Both the position numbers and the translations under genes were made by a program. DNA of 64,000 nt from Paraburkholderia acidipaludis NBRC 101816. Its GTDB lineage: Bacteria > Pseudomonadota > Gammaproteobacteria > Burkholderiales > Burkholderiaceae. The notes beneath the pieces were generated by a model that was not told the DNA's origin, searched no databases, and worked only from the letters and a program-made list of their open reading frames with translations. Location: assembly GCF_000684975.1 (NCBI RefSeq), contig NZ_BAXZ01000016.1, positions 1 to 64,000 on the forward strand, in the 5' to 3' direction. How positions within the stretch are numbered: the stretch's first letter is position 1; each line of letters opens with the position of its first letter. This document shows positions 9,645 through 18,663 of this stretch, piece by piece.

Positions 9645-11759
9645 TCACAGATCGAGGACCAGCGAGGAGGGCGCGCCGTCCCGGTTCGCTGCCGGCACGG
9701 CGCAGCAGATCAAGGCCTCGCGGTCGCCGACCGACGCGGCGGGTTGCTGGTCCGGATAGGCGACCGCGCCTTCGAGGATGCGCGTGCGGCACGTCCCGCA
9801 ACTGCCGCTGCGGCAGCTGTACTCCGGCGCGAGGCCGCTCGCTTCGGCGAGATCGAGCAGCGTGCCGCCCGCTTCCGGCGTCCAGCGCGCTTCCTTTGCC
9901 GCGCGCGCGAAGCGAACCGGAACCGCCTGCACCGCAGGCTGCTGCGGCGGCGCAGGCGGTGCCGACGCATCGGGTGCGCGCCTGAGCGCCGCGGGACCGA
10001 AGGCCTCGGCGTGGATGCGCGAATCGGCAACATTCAGCCCACGCAGGCCATCGTAGAGCGACTGCATGAATCCGGCAGGCCCGCACAGATAGAAGTCGTA
10101 GTCGTTGAACGGCAGCACCTCGCTCAGCATCGGCATATCGATGTGTCCGCTCGCCTGGTAATCGACGCCCGATGTTGCGCCGGCCGGGTCGCTCAGCACG
10201 TTGACGAGCCTCACGGCACCGCCCGCCTCGTGAACCAGCGCGCGCAGTTCGTCGTCGAACGCACGTTCCGCTTTCGTACGTGCCGCGTAGAGGAACCAGG
10301 TTGGCCGGATGCGGCGCGTGCGCAGCCCTTCGTAGACGAGGTGCCGCAGCATCGCGAGCATTGGCGTCACGCCAACCCCGGCGGCGAGCAGCACCGCAGG
10401 CCGGGCCGCGCGCGCATCGATCGTGAAGTTGCCCGACGGCGCGCGGGCTTCGATCAGGTTACCTAACTTCATCGTGTCGTGAAGATAACGCGACACCCGG
10501 CCCTCGCGCTTCACGCTGATCCTGTACACACCGTCCGAGGGCGCCGCCGAAAGCGTGTACGTCCGCAGTGTCGGCTTCGCGTCGCCCGGCAAGATCACGC
10601 GTATGGGCAGATGCTGCCCCGCCTGATGACGCACGAGACCTGCATCGTCGGCAGGCTCCAGGTAGAACGAACGAATCGAACGGCTTTCGTCGGCAATGCG
10701 TGCCACCTTGAACGGCCGCCATGCGTTCGCGAGCGCATTCGCCCTCATGCGCTCCGCGGCTTCGGTCCAGTTGCCGGTCAACCGCACGTTTGGCGAAGCG
10801 CCGTCGGCCTGTACGGTCCAGCGCAATGGCAACGCCTCGGCACGATAGACCACGCGTCGAGGCGTAAAGCGCCACAACCGCTCCGCGCCCTGAAACGCCG
10901 CGATTTCCGGGCTATCGAGCACGACCTCGGCATGGCCGGTGAGCTGCAGCAGATCGCCCGTTGCGTAATCGATAAACACGAGACCCGCGCGTGGATTCAG
11001 GATGAAATTGCCGAGCGTGTTGAAGAAGAGATTGCCGGCGAAGTCGGGGATCGTGAAGACGCCGCGCTCGTCGACGCGCACGAAGCCCGGCTTGCCGCCG
11101 CGATGCGATACGTCCACCTGGCGATGGCCATTCTCGCGATCGACATACGACGCGACAAAAAACGAATCGGCGCGCGAGATGAGACCACGAGCGCGCTCAT
11201 CGAGTTCGCTGCCGATCACCGGCGCGGCGGCGCCCGGCGCCGAGGGATCGCGCACGAAGCTGAAATCGCGTTTGGTGATGTACTGCGGACAGTTGCCGTA
11301 ACTTTGCTCGACCCGCAGATCAAAACCCGCCGCGCCGCCATCCGCCGCGCGCTGCACGGTGCCATTGAGACGGTTGCGGCGCCGTGTCGGCAGTTCGATG
11401 CCGAGCAGCGCCATCGAGTCGCCGTCGTTCATCCCGGCTTCGGCAGGATCGGCGGAATCTCGGCTCAGCTCGATGTGCAGGCGGTACGCGTCCGCCGCGC
11501 TCAGAAAACCTGGCTGGTTCGCGCGCACCGTCGCCCATGCGTCGCCGTTCGCGTCCACGGCGCCCAGCACCACGAACGGCAACTGCGGATAGAACCGCCG
11601 ATGCTGGTCGATCAGATGATCGCGCACAGTGCGGCGGCCAACCGCCTCCATCTGCTCGACCACGCCCGCCGCCTGTTGCATCGCCAGCTCGCCGGCATGC
11701 CACAGCGAAGAAGCGGTTGTGCCGGAGGCAACCGGAGACGATGGGGCGACGGTGTTCAT
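9645..11759 (-). CDS. Three-module reductase: PNPOx-like FMN, FNR-type FAD/NAD(P), [2Fe-2S] ferredoxin
   Basis: A 704-aa fusion. Residues about 20-340 form a pyridoxamine-phosphate-oxidase-like FMN-binding region (GNLFFNTLGNFILNPRAGLV is typical). About 385-620 is a ferredoxin-NADP+-reductase module with the flavin motif RTYTLSAAP and nucleotide motif GVGVTPMLAML. The C-terminal ~90 residues are a plant-type [2Fe-2S] ferredoxin with Cys649, 654 and 657 (CRSGSCGTC) and a Cys pair at 685/686. It should pass electrons from NAD(P)H to an unknown acceptor. The ATG at 11759 is chosen at the N-terminal boundary of the fold. A glutathione S-transferase ends 40 bp upstream on the same strand, suggesting a detoxification operon. 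Confidence 0.85.
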   Translation of the reverse strand: MNTVAPSSPVASGTTASSLWHAGELAMQQAAGVVEQMEAVGRRTVRDHLIDQHRRFYPQLPFVVLGAVDANGDAWATVRANQPGFLSAADAYRLHIELSRDSADPAEAGMNDGDSMALLGIELPTRRRNRLNGTVQRAADGGAAGFDLRVEQSYGNCPQYITKRDFSFVRDPSAPGAAAPVIGSELDERARGLISRADSFFVASYVDRENGHRQVDVSHRGGKPGFVRVDERGVFTIPDFAGNLFFNTLGNFILNPRAGLVFIDYATGDLLQLTGHAEVVLDSPEIAAFQGAERLWRFTPRRVVYRAEALPLRWTVQADGASPNVRLTGNWTEAAERMRANALANAWRPFKVARIADESRSIRSFYLEPADDAGLVRHQAGQHLPIRVILPGDAKPTLRTYTLSAAPSDGVYRISVKREGRVSRYLHDTMKLGNLIEARAPSGNFTIDARAARPAVLLAAGVGVTPMLAMLRHLVYEGLRTRRIRPTWFLYAARTKAERAFDDELRALVHEAGGAVRLVNVLSDPAGATSGVDYQASGHIDMPMLSEVLPFNDYDFYLCGPAGFMQSLYDGLRGLNVADSRIHAEAFGPAALRRAPDASAPPAPPQQPAVQAVPVRFARAAKEARWTPEAGGTLLDLAEASGLAPEYSCRSGSCGTCRTRILEGAVAYPDQQPAASVGDREALICCAVPAANRDGAPSSLVLDL

Positions 11760-11799
11760 GATCGAGCGTCCTCGAACAGGTGCGAGGCGGGTCCGGCGG

Positions 11800-12411
11800 T
11801 CAGGCCCGCAGACCGATCGGCGTCTGGATGAACGGCACGAAGCGGGGCAGGGACTCCATGCGGGTGAGCCATGCCGCAACATGCGAGTAGCCGCCAAGGT
11901 CGACATTGCCTTCCGGCGCATTCGCGATATAGCTGTACAACGCCACGTCTGCGATGGTGGGATGAGGCGCCGCGATCCATTCGCGGCCGTCGAGCTCGGC
12001 ATCGATCAGTTGCAGAATGGCGTGCGCGCGGGAGATCGTCTCGTCGGCATTGAACGGTGCGCCGACAAGCGTGATCAGACGTGCGGCGCACAGGCCATAG
12101 GCAACCTGACCGGCCGCCACGGACAGCCAGCGTTGCACCGCCGCTGCGCCAGCGGCCGTTTCCGGCAGCCAGTCGGTCCTCTGATACTTCTTCGCGAGAT
12201 AAACCAGGATCGCGTTCGAGTCGGGGATCACCGTGTCGCCGTCGACCAGCACCGGCACCTGACCGAAACGATTGATCTGAAGGAATGCCGGCGTCTTGTG
12301 TTCCCCGGCCCGGAGGTCGAGGGAAACGAGCTCGTGCTCGACGCCAAGCAGCGAGAGAAACAGTTGCGCGCGATGTGCATGGCCCGATAGCGGCGTGTAA
12401 TACAGTTTCAT
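11800..12411 (-). CDS. Glutathione S-transferase
   Basis: A 203-aa soluble GST. The thioredoxin-like N-terminal domain (about 1-78) contains the glutathione-binding INRFGQVPVLVDGDTVIPDS stretch with the cis-Pro and the Asp-Ser (DS) pair that contacts glutathione; an all-alpha C-terminal domain follows with WIAAPHPTIADVALY. It conjugates or reduces with glutathione; the substrate is unknown. It lies upstream of the flavin/ferredoxin reductase by 40 bp, so both are probably one transcript. Confidence 0.92.
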   Translation of the reverse strand: MKLYYTPLSGHAHRAQLFLSLLGVEHELVSLDLRAGEHKTPAFLQINRFGQVPVLVDGDTVIPDSNAILVYLAKKYQRTDWLPETAAGAAAVQRWLSVAAGQVAYGLCAARLITLVGAPFNADETISRAHAILQLIDAELDGREWIAAPHPTIADVALYSYIANAPEGNVDLGGYSHVAAWLTRMESLPRFVPFIQTPIGLRA

Positions 12412-12539
12412 TAGGCAGTTCCTGGACTGGGTGGAAAACGTGGATCAAGACAATCCACTGCAGTCTAAGGATGCCCCGCTGGGAACTGAATACGGCACCG
12501 CGCGATTTCACTATTGCTGAAACGCGAATGGTGCGGGTG

Positions 12540-12959
12540 TCATTGCCCGCCGGCCACCCCCTGTAGCAGCATGCGCACGCCGGACAGCGGCGCGACCACG
12601 CTCTGCGGCAACTCGTAATCCTGCAACAAGACTTCGCCGACATCCGCAAAGTCGATATGCGTCGTGCCGCGTTCGTCTTCCCAGACCACGGCGCGCAACG
12701 GCAGTTCCACGGCGGCGTGAGGATTGGCCGCCATGACGGGTGTGCCGCCCTTGGGATTGCCGAAGAGGAAGAGCCGCGTTGGCCTCAGCGTGGTTCCGGC
12801 GCTTTCGGCCGCAGCACGTTGATCGATATCCGCGAACAGGGTTAATCCGCGCGACTTCAGTGTTTCGATCAGGCGCGAAACGGTGGTCGGGAAATCGTGC
12901 TGGCTCGGCAAGGACTGGGTGCGGGCGGGATAGGGAATTTGTGGAGCTTGGGCAGTCAT
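12540..12959 (-). CDS. DUF302 domain protein
   Basis: A 139-aa protein with the DUF302 fold (TRLFLFGNPKGGTPVMAANP and WEDERGTTHIDFAD are typical). The ATG at 12959 begins the domain-sized product; an upstream extension is low complexity and runs into AT-rich promoter DNA. DUF302 proteins are small cytoplasmic or periplasmic dimers, often near sulfur- or redox-stress genes, of unknown function. Upstream (13007-13019) is an AT-rich repeat TTACATAACATAA that could be a repressor site. Confidence 0.82.
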   Translation of the reverse strand: MTAQAPQIPYPARTQSLPSQHDFPTTVSRLIETLKSRGLTLFADIDQRAAAESAGTTLRPTRLFLFGNPKGGTPVMAANPHAAVELPLRAVVWEDERGTTHIDFADVGEVLLQDYELPQSVVAPLSGVRMLLQGVAGGQ

Positions 12960-13499
12960 GGTCTGAGATCTCCGGGTTGCGGCGATGAAGAAGGGTTTAT
13001 GAGATTTTACATAACATAATTTATCAACCTCAGTGGTTGTAGTGGCCAAGTTGTAATGTCCGCTTTTAGCCAAGTTCAAATGTCCGCTTTCGAGTTGATC
13101 GTACGCTGACCGGCCGCGGGAGATCCAGCACCTGATCGCCGCGGCGATAGGATTGACCTGCCGATAGCGATAACCGCTGTCATTCGCGACGGCGGAATGA
13201 TACGAACGACGCCTCAGCGCTCATCCGGCGGACCCACCGATAAATGGGGCCAGCCATTGCAGGCCACCTCCACGCAGCCAGCACGATTCCCGGGGTCGGT
13301 CATTTGACCGATACCGCCGCCGCGGCGCGCAAGCGATCCTTGTCACCGTGCCAACCCGGTGCGATTTCGCTTTCCTCACCACGGCGGCTGGGTAACGGAC
13401 CCAGGAACCTGGCAATGCTAATCATACGACTGCCCATCATGAAACGCCTGCCCCCCGCACCCGTGACACCCCTTCCATACCGTTGCCGGTGAGGTCGCT
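12960..13499. other. 540-bp non-coding region with promoter-like AT tract and IS-end repeat
   Basis: No convincing gene. From 13000 to 13030 the DNA is strongly AT-rich, unlike its surroundings, and should contain the DUF302 promoter. A pair of 22-bp tandem repeats at 13045-13090 looks like an insertion-sequence terminus. The rest (13100-13490) leads into the cytochrome b gene and has no recognisable features. Confidence 0.6.
13045..13090. repeat. Tandem 22-bp repeat resembling an IS21-family terminus
   Basis: GCCAAGTTGTAATGTCCGCT followed by TT at 13045-13066 is repeated with two differences at 13069-13090 (GCCAAGTTCAAATGTCCGCT followed by TT), period 24 bp. IS21-family elements carry such multiple terminal repeats with TGTCCGC cores for transposase binding. 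No istA/istB-like gene is present, so this would be a solo end left by deletion or a decayed insertion. Confidence 0.5.
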
Positions 13500-14093
13500 T
13501 TGAAGCACGTAACGATACATCCCGTGTGGGTCCGCCTCTTTCACTGGATCAATGCCGCCTCCGTCGTCGTGATGTGCCTGAGCGGCTGGGAGGTGTATGA
13601 CGCATCCCCCGTCTTCCCCGCCATCCGGTTTCCGCCGTCCATCACGCTCGGCGGCTGGCTGGGCGGTGCGCTGCTTTGGCACTTCTCGGTCATGTGGGTC
13701 CTCGTCGCGAACTTTCTCGGCTACCTGGGCCTCGGTGTCGTCACGGGGCGGCTGCGCAAAAAGCTGTTTCCGGTCAGCGTCCGCGCCATCGTGTCCGACC
13801 TCGCGGCGGCGCTGCGCGGCAAGCTCGGGCACGACGATCTCAGCCGGTACAACGCCGTGCAGAAGTTCGCCTATCTCGCCGTGATCGCCGATATCGCGCT
13901 GCTGGTGTTGTCTGGTCTGACGATCTGGAAGCCCGTTCAGTTCGCACTGCTGCGCACCGTGATGGGGGGCTTCGACAACGCGCGCGTCGTCCATTTTGTC
14001 GCCATGAGCGTGCTTGTCGGTTTCCTCGCGGTGCACGTGGCGATGGTTGCGCTCGTGCCGCGCTCCCTGCTCACCATGATCCGAGGCCGCTAA
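13500..14093 (+). CDS. Cytochrome b561-type membrane subunit, di-haem
   Basis: A 197-aa integral membrane protein with four hydrophobic helices and histidines placed as in cytochrome b561/Ni-Fe hydrogenase b subunits: His7 and His15 near the N-terminus (HPVWVRLFHW), His60 in the LLWHF region and two histidines in the last helix (VVHFVAMSVLVGFLAVH). It should pass quinol electrons to, or accept them from, the periplasmic Moco protein encoded 2 bp downstream. The start is TTG at 13500, five bases after a GAGG ribosome-binding site; no ATG is available in frame. Confidence 0.85.
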   Translation: MKHVTIHPVWVRLFHWINAASVVVMCLSGWEVYDASPVFPAIRFPPSITLGGWLGGALLWHFSVMWVLVANFLGYLGLGVVTGRLRKKLFPVSVRAIVSDLAAALRGKLGHDDLSRYNAVQKFAYLAVIADIALLVLSGLTIWKPVQFALLRTVMGGFDNARVVHFVAMSVLVGFLAVHVAMVALVPRSLLTMIRGR

Positions 14094-14095
14094 TC

Positions 14096-14887
14096 ATGAA
14101 TCTTCGAAAACGCTTGCGCGCACCCGATCCGGCCTGGCAGCCCGACGCGGCATCGATCGTGAAGGATGCGCAAAAGGAGCTGCAATCGTCCACGCGGCGC
14201 TTGCTCGGCAAGCGGATCCTCACACTGGGCGGCCTGATGCTGTTATCGGGTTGCGACCTGACGAACGACAAGTCGGTCAATGCCCTGCTACGCAAAGTGT
14301 CTTCGTTCAACGACGATGCGCAAGCGCTGCTGTTCGACCCGCGCAAGCTGGCGCCGACCTATCCGGAGTCGATGATCACGCGTCCGTTCCCGTTCAACGC
14401 TTACTACGACATCGACCAGGTGCCCGACGTCGATGCGCGGACCTATCGTCTCGAGCTTGGCGGCCGGGTCAAAGGCAAACGGGTCTGGACGCTCGACGAA
14501 CTGCATGCCCTGCCCCAGCAGAGCCAGGTGACCCGGCATATCTGCATCGAAGGCTGGAGCGCGATCGGGAAGTGGGGAGGCGTGCGGTTCTCCGACTTCC
14601 TCCTGCGATGCGGCGCCGATACTACCGCGAAGTACATCGCACTGCACTGCGCGGACAGCTACTGGACCAGCATCGACATGCCGACGGCGCTGCATCCCCA
14701 GACGCTGCTCACGCTGACCTACGACGGCAGCACGCTGCCCGCGAAGTACGGCTTTCCGATGAAGCTCCGGATGCCTACCAAGCTCGGCTACAAAAACCCG
14801 AAGCACATCGTCGCCATGACGGTGACGAACGAATTTCCCGGCGGCTATTGGGAGAACCAGGGCTATAACTGGTTCGGCGGGTCCTGA
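14096..14887 (+). CDS. Molybdopterin-dependent oxidoreductase (sulfite-oxidase/MsrP fold)
   Basis: A 263-aa protein with an N-terminal basic leader containing Arg-Arg (STRRLLGKR) and a lipobox-like LLSGC (Cys53), so export by Tat with possible lipid anchoring is likely. The catalytic core (from about 95) has the Moco cysteine ligand at Cys150 in TRHICIEGWS and the C-terminal GGYWENQGYNWFGG. Together with the cytochrome b gene 2 bp upstream it resembles the MsrP-MsrQ or YedY-YedZ type pairs, although this cytochrome is not a canonical YedZ. The substrate is unknown. Confidence 0.85.
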   Translation: MNLRKRLRAPDPAWQPDAASIVKDAQKELQSSTRRLLGKRILTLGGLMLLSGCDLTNDKSVNALLRKVSSFNDDAQALLFDPRKLAPTYPESMITRPFPFNAYYDIDQVPDVDARTYRLELGGRVKGKRVWTLDELHALPQQSQVTRHICIEGWSAIGKWGGVRFSDFLLRCGADTTAKYIALHCADSYWTSIDMPTALHPQTLLTLTYDGSTLPAKYGFPMKLRMPTKLGYKNPKHIVAMTVTNEFPGGYWENQGYNWFGGS

Positions 14888-14936
14888 GCGCAAAGCCGAG
14901 GATTCTTCTAATCGCAACACACCAAACGGAGCAATC

Positions 14937-15551
14937 ATGTCCCTACGTCTCAAACTCGCTGCTTCCCTCACCGCCCTGACACTCGCCGGCACCGCATTCG
15001 CCCAATCCTCAGCCGACAAGCCCGAGCGGATCCGCGGCGAAATCGTGTCGCTCTCGGGCGACACCTTGAAGGTGCATCGTCACAGCGGCGACACCATCAC
15101 GATCGAAGTCAAAGCCTCCGCAGGTCTGAACGCGGTGAAGGCGATCCAGCTCAGCGACATCAAGCCGGGCTCGTACGTCGGCGCGGCGGCGATGCCCGGG
15201 CCGGACGGCAAGCTGACCGCGAAGGAAGTGCTGGTGTTCCCGGAAGCCGCGCGCGGTACGGGAGAAGGCCACTACGCCTGGGACTTCGGCGCCAACAGCA
15301 CGATGACGAACGCCAACGTGGATACCGTCGTGCAAGGCACCAATGGCCGCGATCTCAAGCTGTCGTACCAGGGCGGCAGCAACACCGTGACTGTGCCGCC
15401 CGGCGCGCCGGTCGTGACGCTCATTCCGGCCACCCGAGCCGAATTGACGGCGGGCAAGAAAGTGTTCGTCGTCGCGACCCCGGAAAAGGACGGCACATAC
15501 GAAGGACAACTGGTCGTGGTCGAAAAGGACGGCGTAGCGCCGCCGATGTAA
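14937..15551 (+). CDS. Exported DUF5666-like beta-rich protein
   Basis: A 204-aa protein with a clear Sec signal peptide (LAASLTALTLAGTAFAQS, cleavage after AFA) and a mature part of short beta-strand repeats (RIRGEIVSLSGDTLKVHRHSG..., VKAIQLSDIKPGSYVGAAA), the style of DUF5666/OB-fold periplasmic proteins. Strong ACGGAG ribosome-binding site. It sits 49 bp after the Moco protein and probably forms a three-gene exported redox operon with it and the cytochrome. No catalytic residues are recognisable; function unknown. Confidence 0.8.
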   Translation: MSLRLKLAASLTALTLAGTAFAQSSADKPERIRGEIVSLSGDTLKVHRHSGDTITIEVKASAGLNAVKAIQLSDIKPGSYVGAAAMPGPDGKLTAKEVLVFPEAARGTGEGHYAWDFGANSTMTNANVDTVVQGTNGRDLKLSYQGGSNTVTVPPGAPVVTLIPATRAELTAGKKVFVVATPEKDGTYEGQLVVVEKDGVAPPM

Positions 15552-15577
15552 TCGGAGACTCACGGAACCCGGGATTG

Positions 15578-17131
15578 CTAATAATCCGCCTTCGAAAGGA
15601 CTCCTGCGGATGGCGATACCGGATCTTCCTCGCCGTTTTCCGGACCGAAAATCTGCCGGTACAGATCCTGCCCGAAGCTGGTCTGCAGCGGTTCGGCCTC
15701 GATCAGCCGGAAGGTACGCTCGCCGTCGTCGCGTCGCTGCGCGCGCAGAAAGAGCGTCGGAAAGGTGCCGTTGTCGTACAGGCCTCGCGCGAGCGTGAAG
15801 AGATGGGTGACGAGGCAAATCTTCACATGCTTCTCGAGCAACGCATCGACGATCTGCCGCCCTATCTCCGAGCCCTCGCGTTCGTTCGTGGAGGCAAACG
15901 ACTCGTTCGACAGGAAAAGCGCGTGCTCGTCCAGGTGATCGACAATCTCGCTCATGCGCCCCAATTCCTCGTCGAACTTGCCGCCGTGCATCGTTGCGTC
16001 CTCTTCGCGCTTGTAGTGCGTGAAGATACCGCTCGCCACGTTCGCCTCGAACGCCGCCGCGCCAACGAGCATACCCGCCTGCATCAACACCTGGGCGATG
16101 CCGACGCTGCGCAGGAAAGTAGACTTGCCGCCCTGATTCGCACCCGTCACGACGATGAGCTCCTTGCCGTTCGCCTCCGCGTCGTTGCCGACCGGCGGAT
16201 GGTCCATGCGCAACGCGAGGCTGACGTCATAGAGCTCGCGAAACCGGTACTGCCGGTCCGACATCGGCCCGCACGCCGGCATGCAGACCGGCATGCCGCG
16301 CGCAGCGAGATCGGCCCGCAGGTTGAGGACGCCGAGGTAGAAACCCAGCTCCGCCCGCAGCATCGAGAAAAAGCTCTTGATGTGATCCGCCGACTGCGCG
16401 AGGGCGTTCGCCACGTGATCGATGCCCCGCGCTTCCAGTTCGGACAGTGCCCGCGCGCCGTTCTCGTCACGATCTGCAATGCGAAACGTTCTGGAAGGCG
16501 GCCGCTTCGCGAAGAGCCGGCGAACCACGTTCAAGGGGCGCTCGTGCGGCTTGCGCAGCACGTAGTGCGCACCCTTGTTGCCACGCCCCGGCTGCGCGCT
16601 GATGAGCACCCCGTCACGGAACCTCAGCTCCTTCAGGCAACCCTTAATCGTGGTGACGTACTCGTCCGTCAACTCATCACGGATCATGGCATGGAAGCGC
16701 CGGAAGCCGGGCGACTGGAACTGGCCGGCCTGATGGTCGGCGATGGCACGCAGCTTGCCCAGCAGCGGGACGAAAGCCTGCACCAGATCGCGTGCCGAAT
16801 GCAGCACGCTGGAGGCCGAGGCGGTCAGCCCCCAGTAGAAACTCTTGCGCTCCACCTCCACGGCTTCGACCGAAATCGCATAGAGCTCCCGGACCGCCGC
16901 CTCATGGTCGATGCAGTCCCCGAGCACCGCCTGCCGATACCGGATGGCGTCGGGATCGGCGAGACTCACGGGCACCACCTTGCTCGCGATGTCGTGCAGG
17001 TAATCGTCGCCGGCCGACATGGCACGATACACGGTATCGAGCGCCAGGTCCTGAATGAGCGTCTTTTCGTTCCACAGGGCATCGCGGCGCCAGTCGAAAT
17101 CGCGCGCCTCGTAGAGCAGATAGGCTTTCAT
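15578..17131 (-). CDS. MutS-like ATPase (second of a coupled pair)
   Basis: A 517-aa protein whose C-terminal ~200 residues are a MutS-type ABC ATPase: Walker A GANQGGKST (330-338), Walker B replaced by FLSNES (Asn409-Glu410 instead of Asp-Glu), the STN signature just after it and the VTHLFTLA motif (about 441). The N-terminal 300 residues are helical and lack the mismatch-recognition (domain I) Phe-X-Glu motif, so canonical mismatch repair is unlikely. Its ATG overlaps the TGA of the upstream paralogue by 4 bp, implying co-translation and perhaps a heterodimer. Similar small MutS-family ATPases exist in bacteria with unknown roles. Confidence 0.85.
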   Translation of the reverse strand: MKAYLLYEARDFDWRRDALWNEKTLIQDLALDTVYRAMSAGDDYLHDIASKVVPVSLADPDAIRYRQAVLGDCIDHEAAVRELYAISVEAVEVERKSFYWGLTASASSVLHSARDLVQAFVPLLGKLRAIADHQAGQFQSPGFRRFHAMIRDELTDEYVTTIKGCLKELRFRDGVLISAQPGRGNKGAHYVLRKPHERPLNVVRRLFAKRPPSRTFRIADRDENGARALSELEARGIDHVANALAQSADHIKSFFSMLRAELGFYLGVLNLRADLAARGMPVCMPACGPMSDRQYRFRELYDVSLALRMDHPPVGNDAEANGKELIVVTGANQGGKSTFLRSVGIAQVLMQAGMLVGAAAFEANVASGIFTHYKREEDATMHGGKFDEELGRMSEIVDHLDEHALFLSNESFASTNEREGSEIGRQIVDALLEKHVKICLVTHLFTLARGLYDNGTFPTLFLRAQRRDDGERTFRLIEAEPLQTSFGQDLYRQIFGPENGEEDPVSPSAGVLSKADY

Positions 17132-18663
17132 GATGCGAGTCGCTCCCTGAGACGTTCACCGGTCAGTCCGTATTGCCCGGCCACCGATACCGCGTAGGCA
17201 CGCCCGTCGGCCGGCCGCCGGCGCACGCGGAACGTGCGCGCCGACGGGTCGCCGGGCGCGATCTCGCTGACCATGCTGACCGTCTGCGGGCCAAGCTGCG
17301 CAAGTTCCTCGATGAACGTCACGCATACGCCCAGCGCGTCGAGTTCCATGATCTTGCCGATGATCCGGCGGCACAGGAACAGCGCGTCGGCCAGTGTGGT
17401 CGAACTGAAGATCTCGTTCATGAGGATGATGCTGCGAGGCGTCGCGTGAGAAAGAATGTCGTGCATACGCATGAGGTCGTCCTGAAGCTTGCCCCGCAAA
17501 TCGGCCGTGTTCTCTTCGCGTTCGAAGTGGGCGAAGAGCCGGTCATACAGGAACAGGCTGGCGCGGCTGCCCGGCACCGGGCACCCCAGGCTCGCTACGA
17601 AATGCAGTTGTCCGAAGGTTCTGGCGAAGGTCGTCTTTCCGCCGTTGTTCGGTCCCGATACCACGAAAAGGCGTTCCGGTCCTTCGAGGTACAGGTCGTT
17701 GCAGATCACGGGCCGCTTGTCGGCGCAGAGCTTGCGGGCGAGCGCGATGTCGAACGCGGCGTCGCAGCGCACCGACTTGCCGGTCGACGAGACCGCCGGA
17801 TAGCTGAACGGCAAACCCGCGTCGCGGCACGGCTGAATGTAGCTGTGGTACGCCACGTAGAACTGGATTTCCCGATCGAACGCTTCGACGGTGACGTCGA
17901 GATAATCCGCGTGTTGTGTCCGGAAGCGTGAAAACCGCTCAAAGGGCTGTGGATTGAGTTCGGCGGCGCAATCGAGAATCTGCGCCTCGACGTGATTCAT
18001 CTCCGGCCATTCTTTCAGTTCGACATGGTGATCCTTGACGTCGCCCTGCTTGAAGCGCTCGAAAATGCCGAGCACGTAGGCACTGTAGTCGTTCTCCCCG
18101 TCGTAATCGAGCACGGTAACGGCGTTGCCGCGGAGATGAATGCAGTAGCGGACGGCATCGAGCGCCGCCTTCGCCTCTTCGACATCGCGCAGAAGCGCGG
18201 CGAACGCTTCGCCGTCCAGATAATCGCGTAGCCACCCGGCGAACCCAGCGAGGCCTTTCGACTTCGGCGTCGCCTCGTGCAATGCGTCGCAGAGCGCCTT
18301 TGCCGCGAGGCAGTACTGCGCCGCGGCCTCCAGGAACCACCACTGCTTTTGCCGAGGGTAATAGAGGTGCTCCGCCTGCGCGAGATACGCCCGCATCTTG
18401 CGCATGGAGAGCGCGAACGCCTGGACACCGCCGGCTATCTCGCTGCGTTCCAGATCGCGCATGATCTCATGCCGATATGTCACCGCGCTTTCGCGCTTCA
18501 GCTCCGTGCGAAAGAACGGCATGAGGCGGTATTCGTCGTAGCCTCGCGTAATGTCGTTCACGACCTGATCGAGATTCAGGTCTCCGAAGAAATCCGGCTC
18601 GGCCACGTCGCCGCGCGGCGGGCCGTCCCCGGGCAATTCGAAAAGGATGCTGTGGAATGCCAT
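17128..18663 (-). CDS. MutS-like ATPase (first of a coupled pair)
   Basis: A 511-aa MutS-family ATPase without domain I. Walker A is GPNNGGKTT (337-345); Walker B reads ILMNEI with Asn416-Glu417, again Asn for Asp; the SSTT signature follows at 420-423. The N-terminal 300 residues are helical (clamp/lever-like). The ATG at 18663 is preceded by GGAAGGGA. It overlaps the next gene by 4 bp and has diverged strongly from it, so the pair is an ancient duplication rather than a recent tandem copy. DNA or nucleic-acid remodelling is an inference from the fold only. Confidence 0.85.
   Translation of the reverse strand: MAFHSILFELPGDGPPRGDVAEPDFFGDLNLDQVVNDITRGYDEYRLMPFFRTELKRESAVTYRHEIMRDLERSEIAGGVQAFALSMRKMRAYLAQAEHLYYPRQKQWWFLEAAAQYCLAAKALCDALHEATPKSKGLAGFAGWLRDYLDGEAFAALLRDVEEAKAALDAVRYCIHLRGNAVTVLDYDGENDYSAYVLGIFERFKQGDVKDHHVELKEWPEMNHVEAQILDCAAELNPQPFERFSRFRTQHADYLDVTVEAFDREIQFYVAYHSYIQPCRDAGLPFSYPAVSSTGKSVRCDAAFDIALARKLCADKRPVICNDLYLEGPERLFVVSGPNNGGKTTFARTFGQLHFVASLGCPVPGSRASLFLYDRLFAHFEREENTADLRGKLQDDLMRMHDILSHATPRSIILMNEIFSSTTLADALFLCRRIIGKIMELDALGVCVTFIEELAQLGPQTVSMVSEIAPGDPSARTFRVRRRPADGRAYAVSVAGQYGLTGERLRERLAS

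Noticed and set aside
15575..17197. 540-codon plus-strand frame opposite the MutS-like gene
   Set aside because: The minus strand carries Walker A and MutS motifs; the plus frame has no recognisable family.
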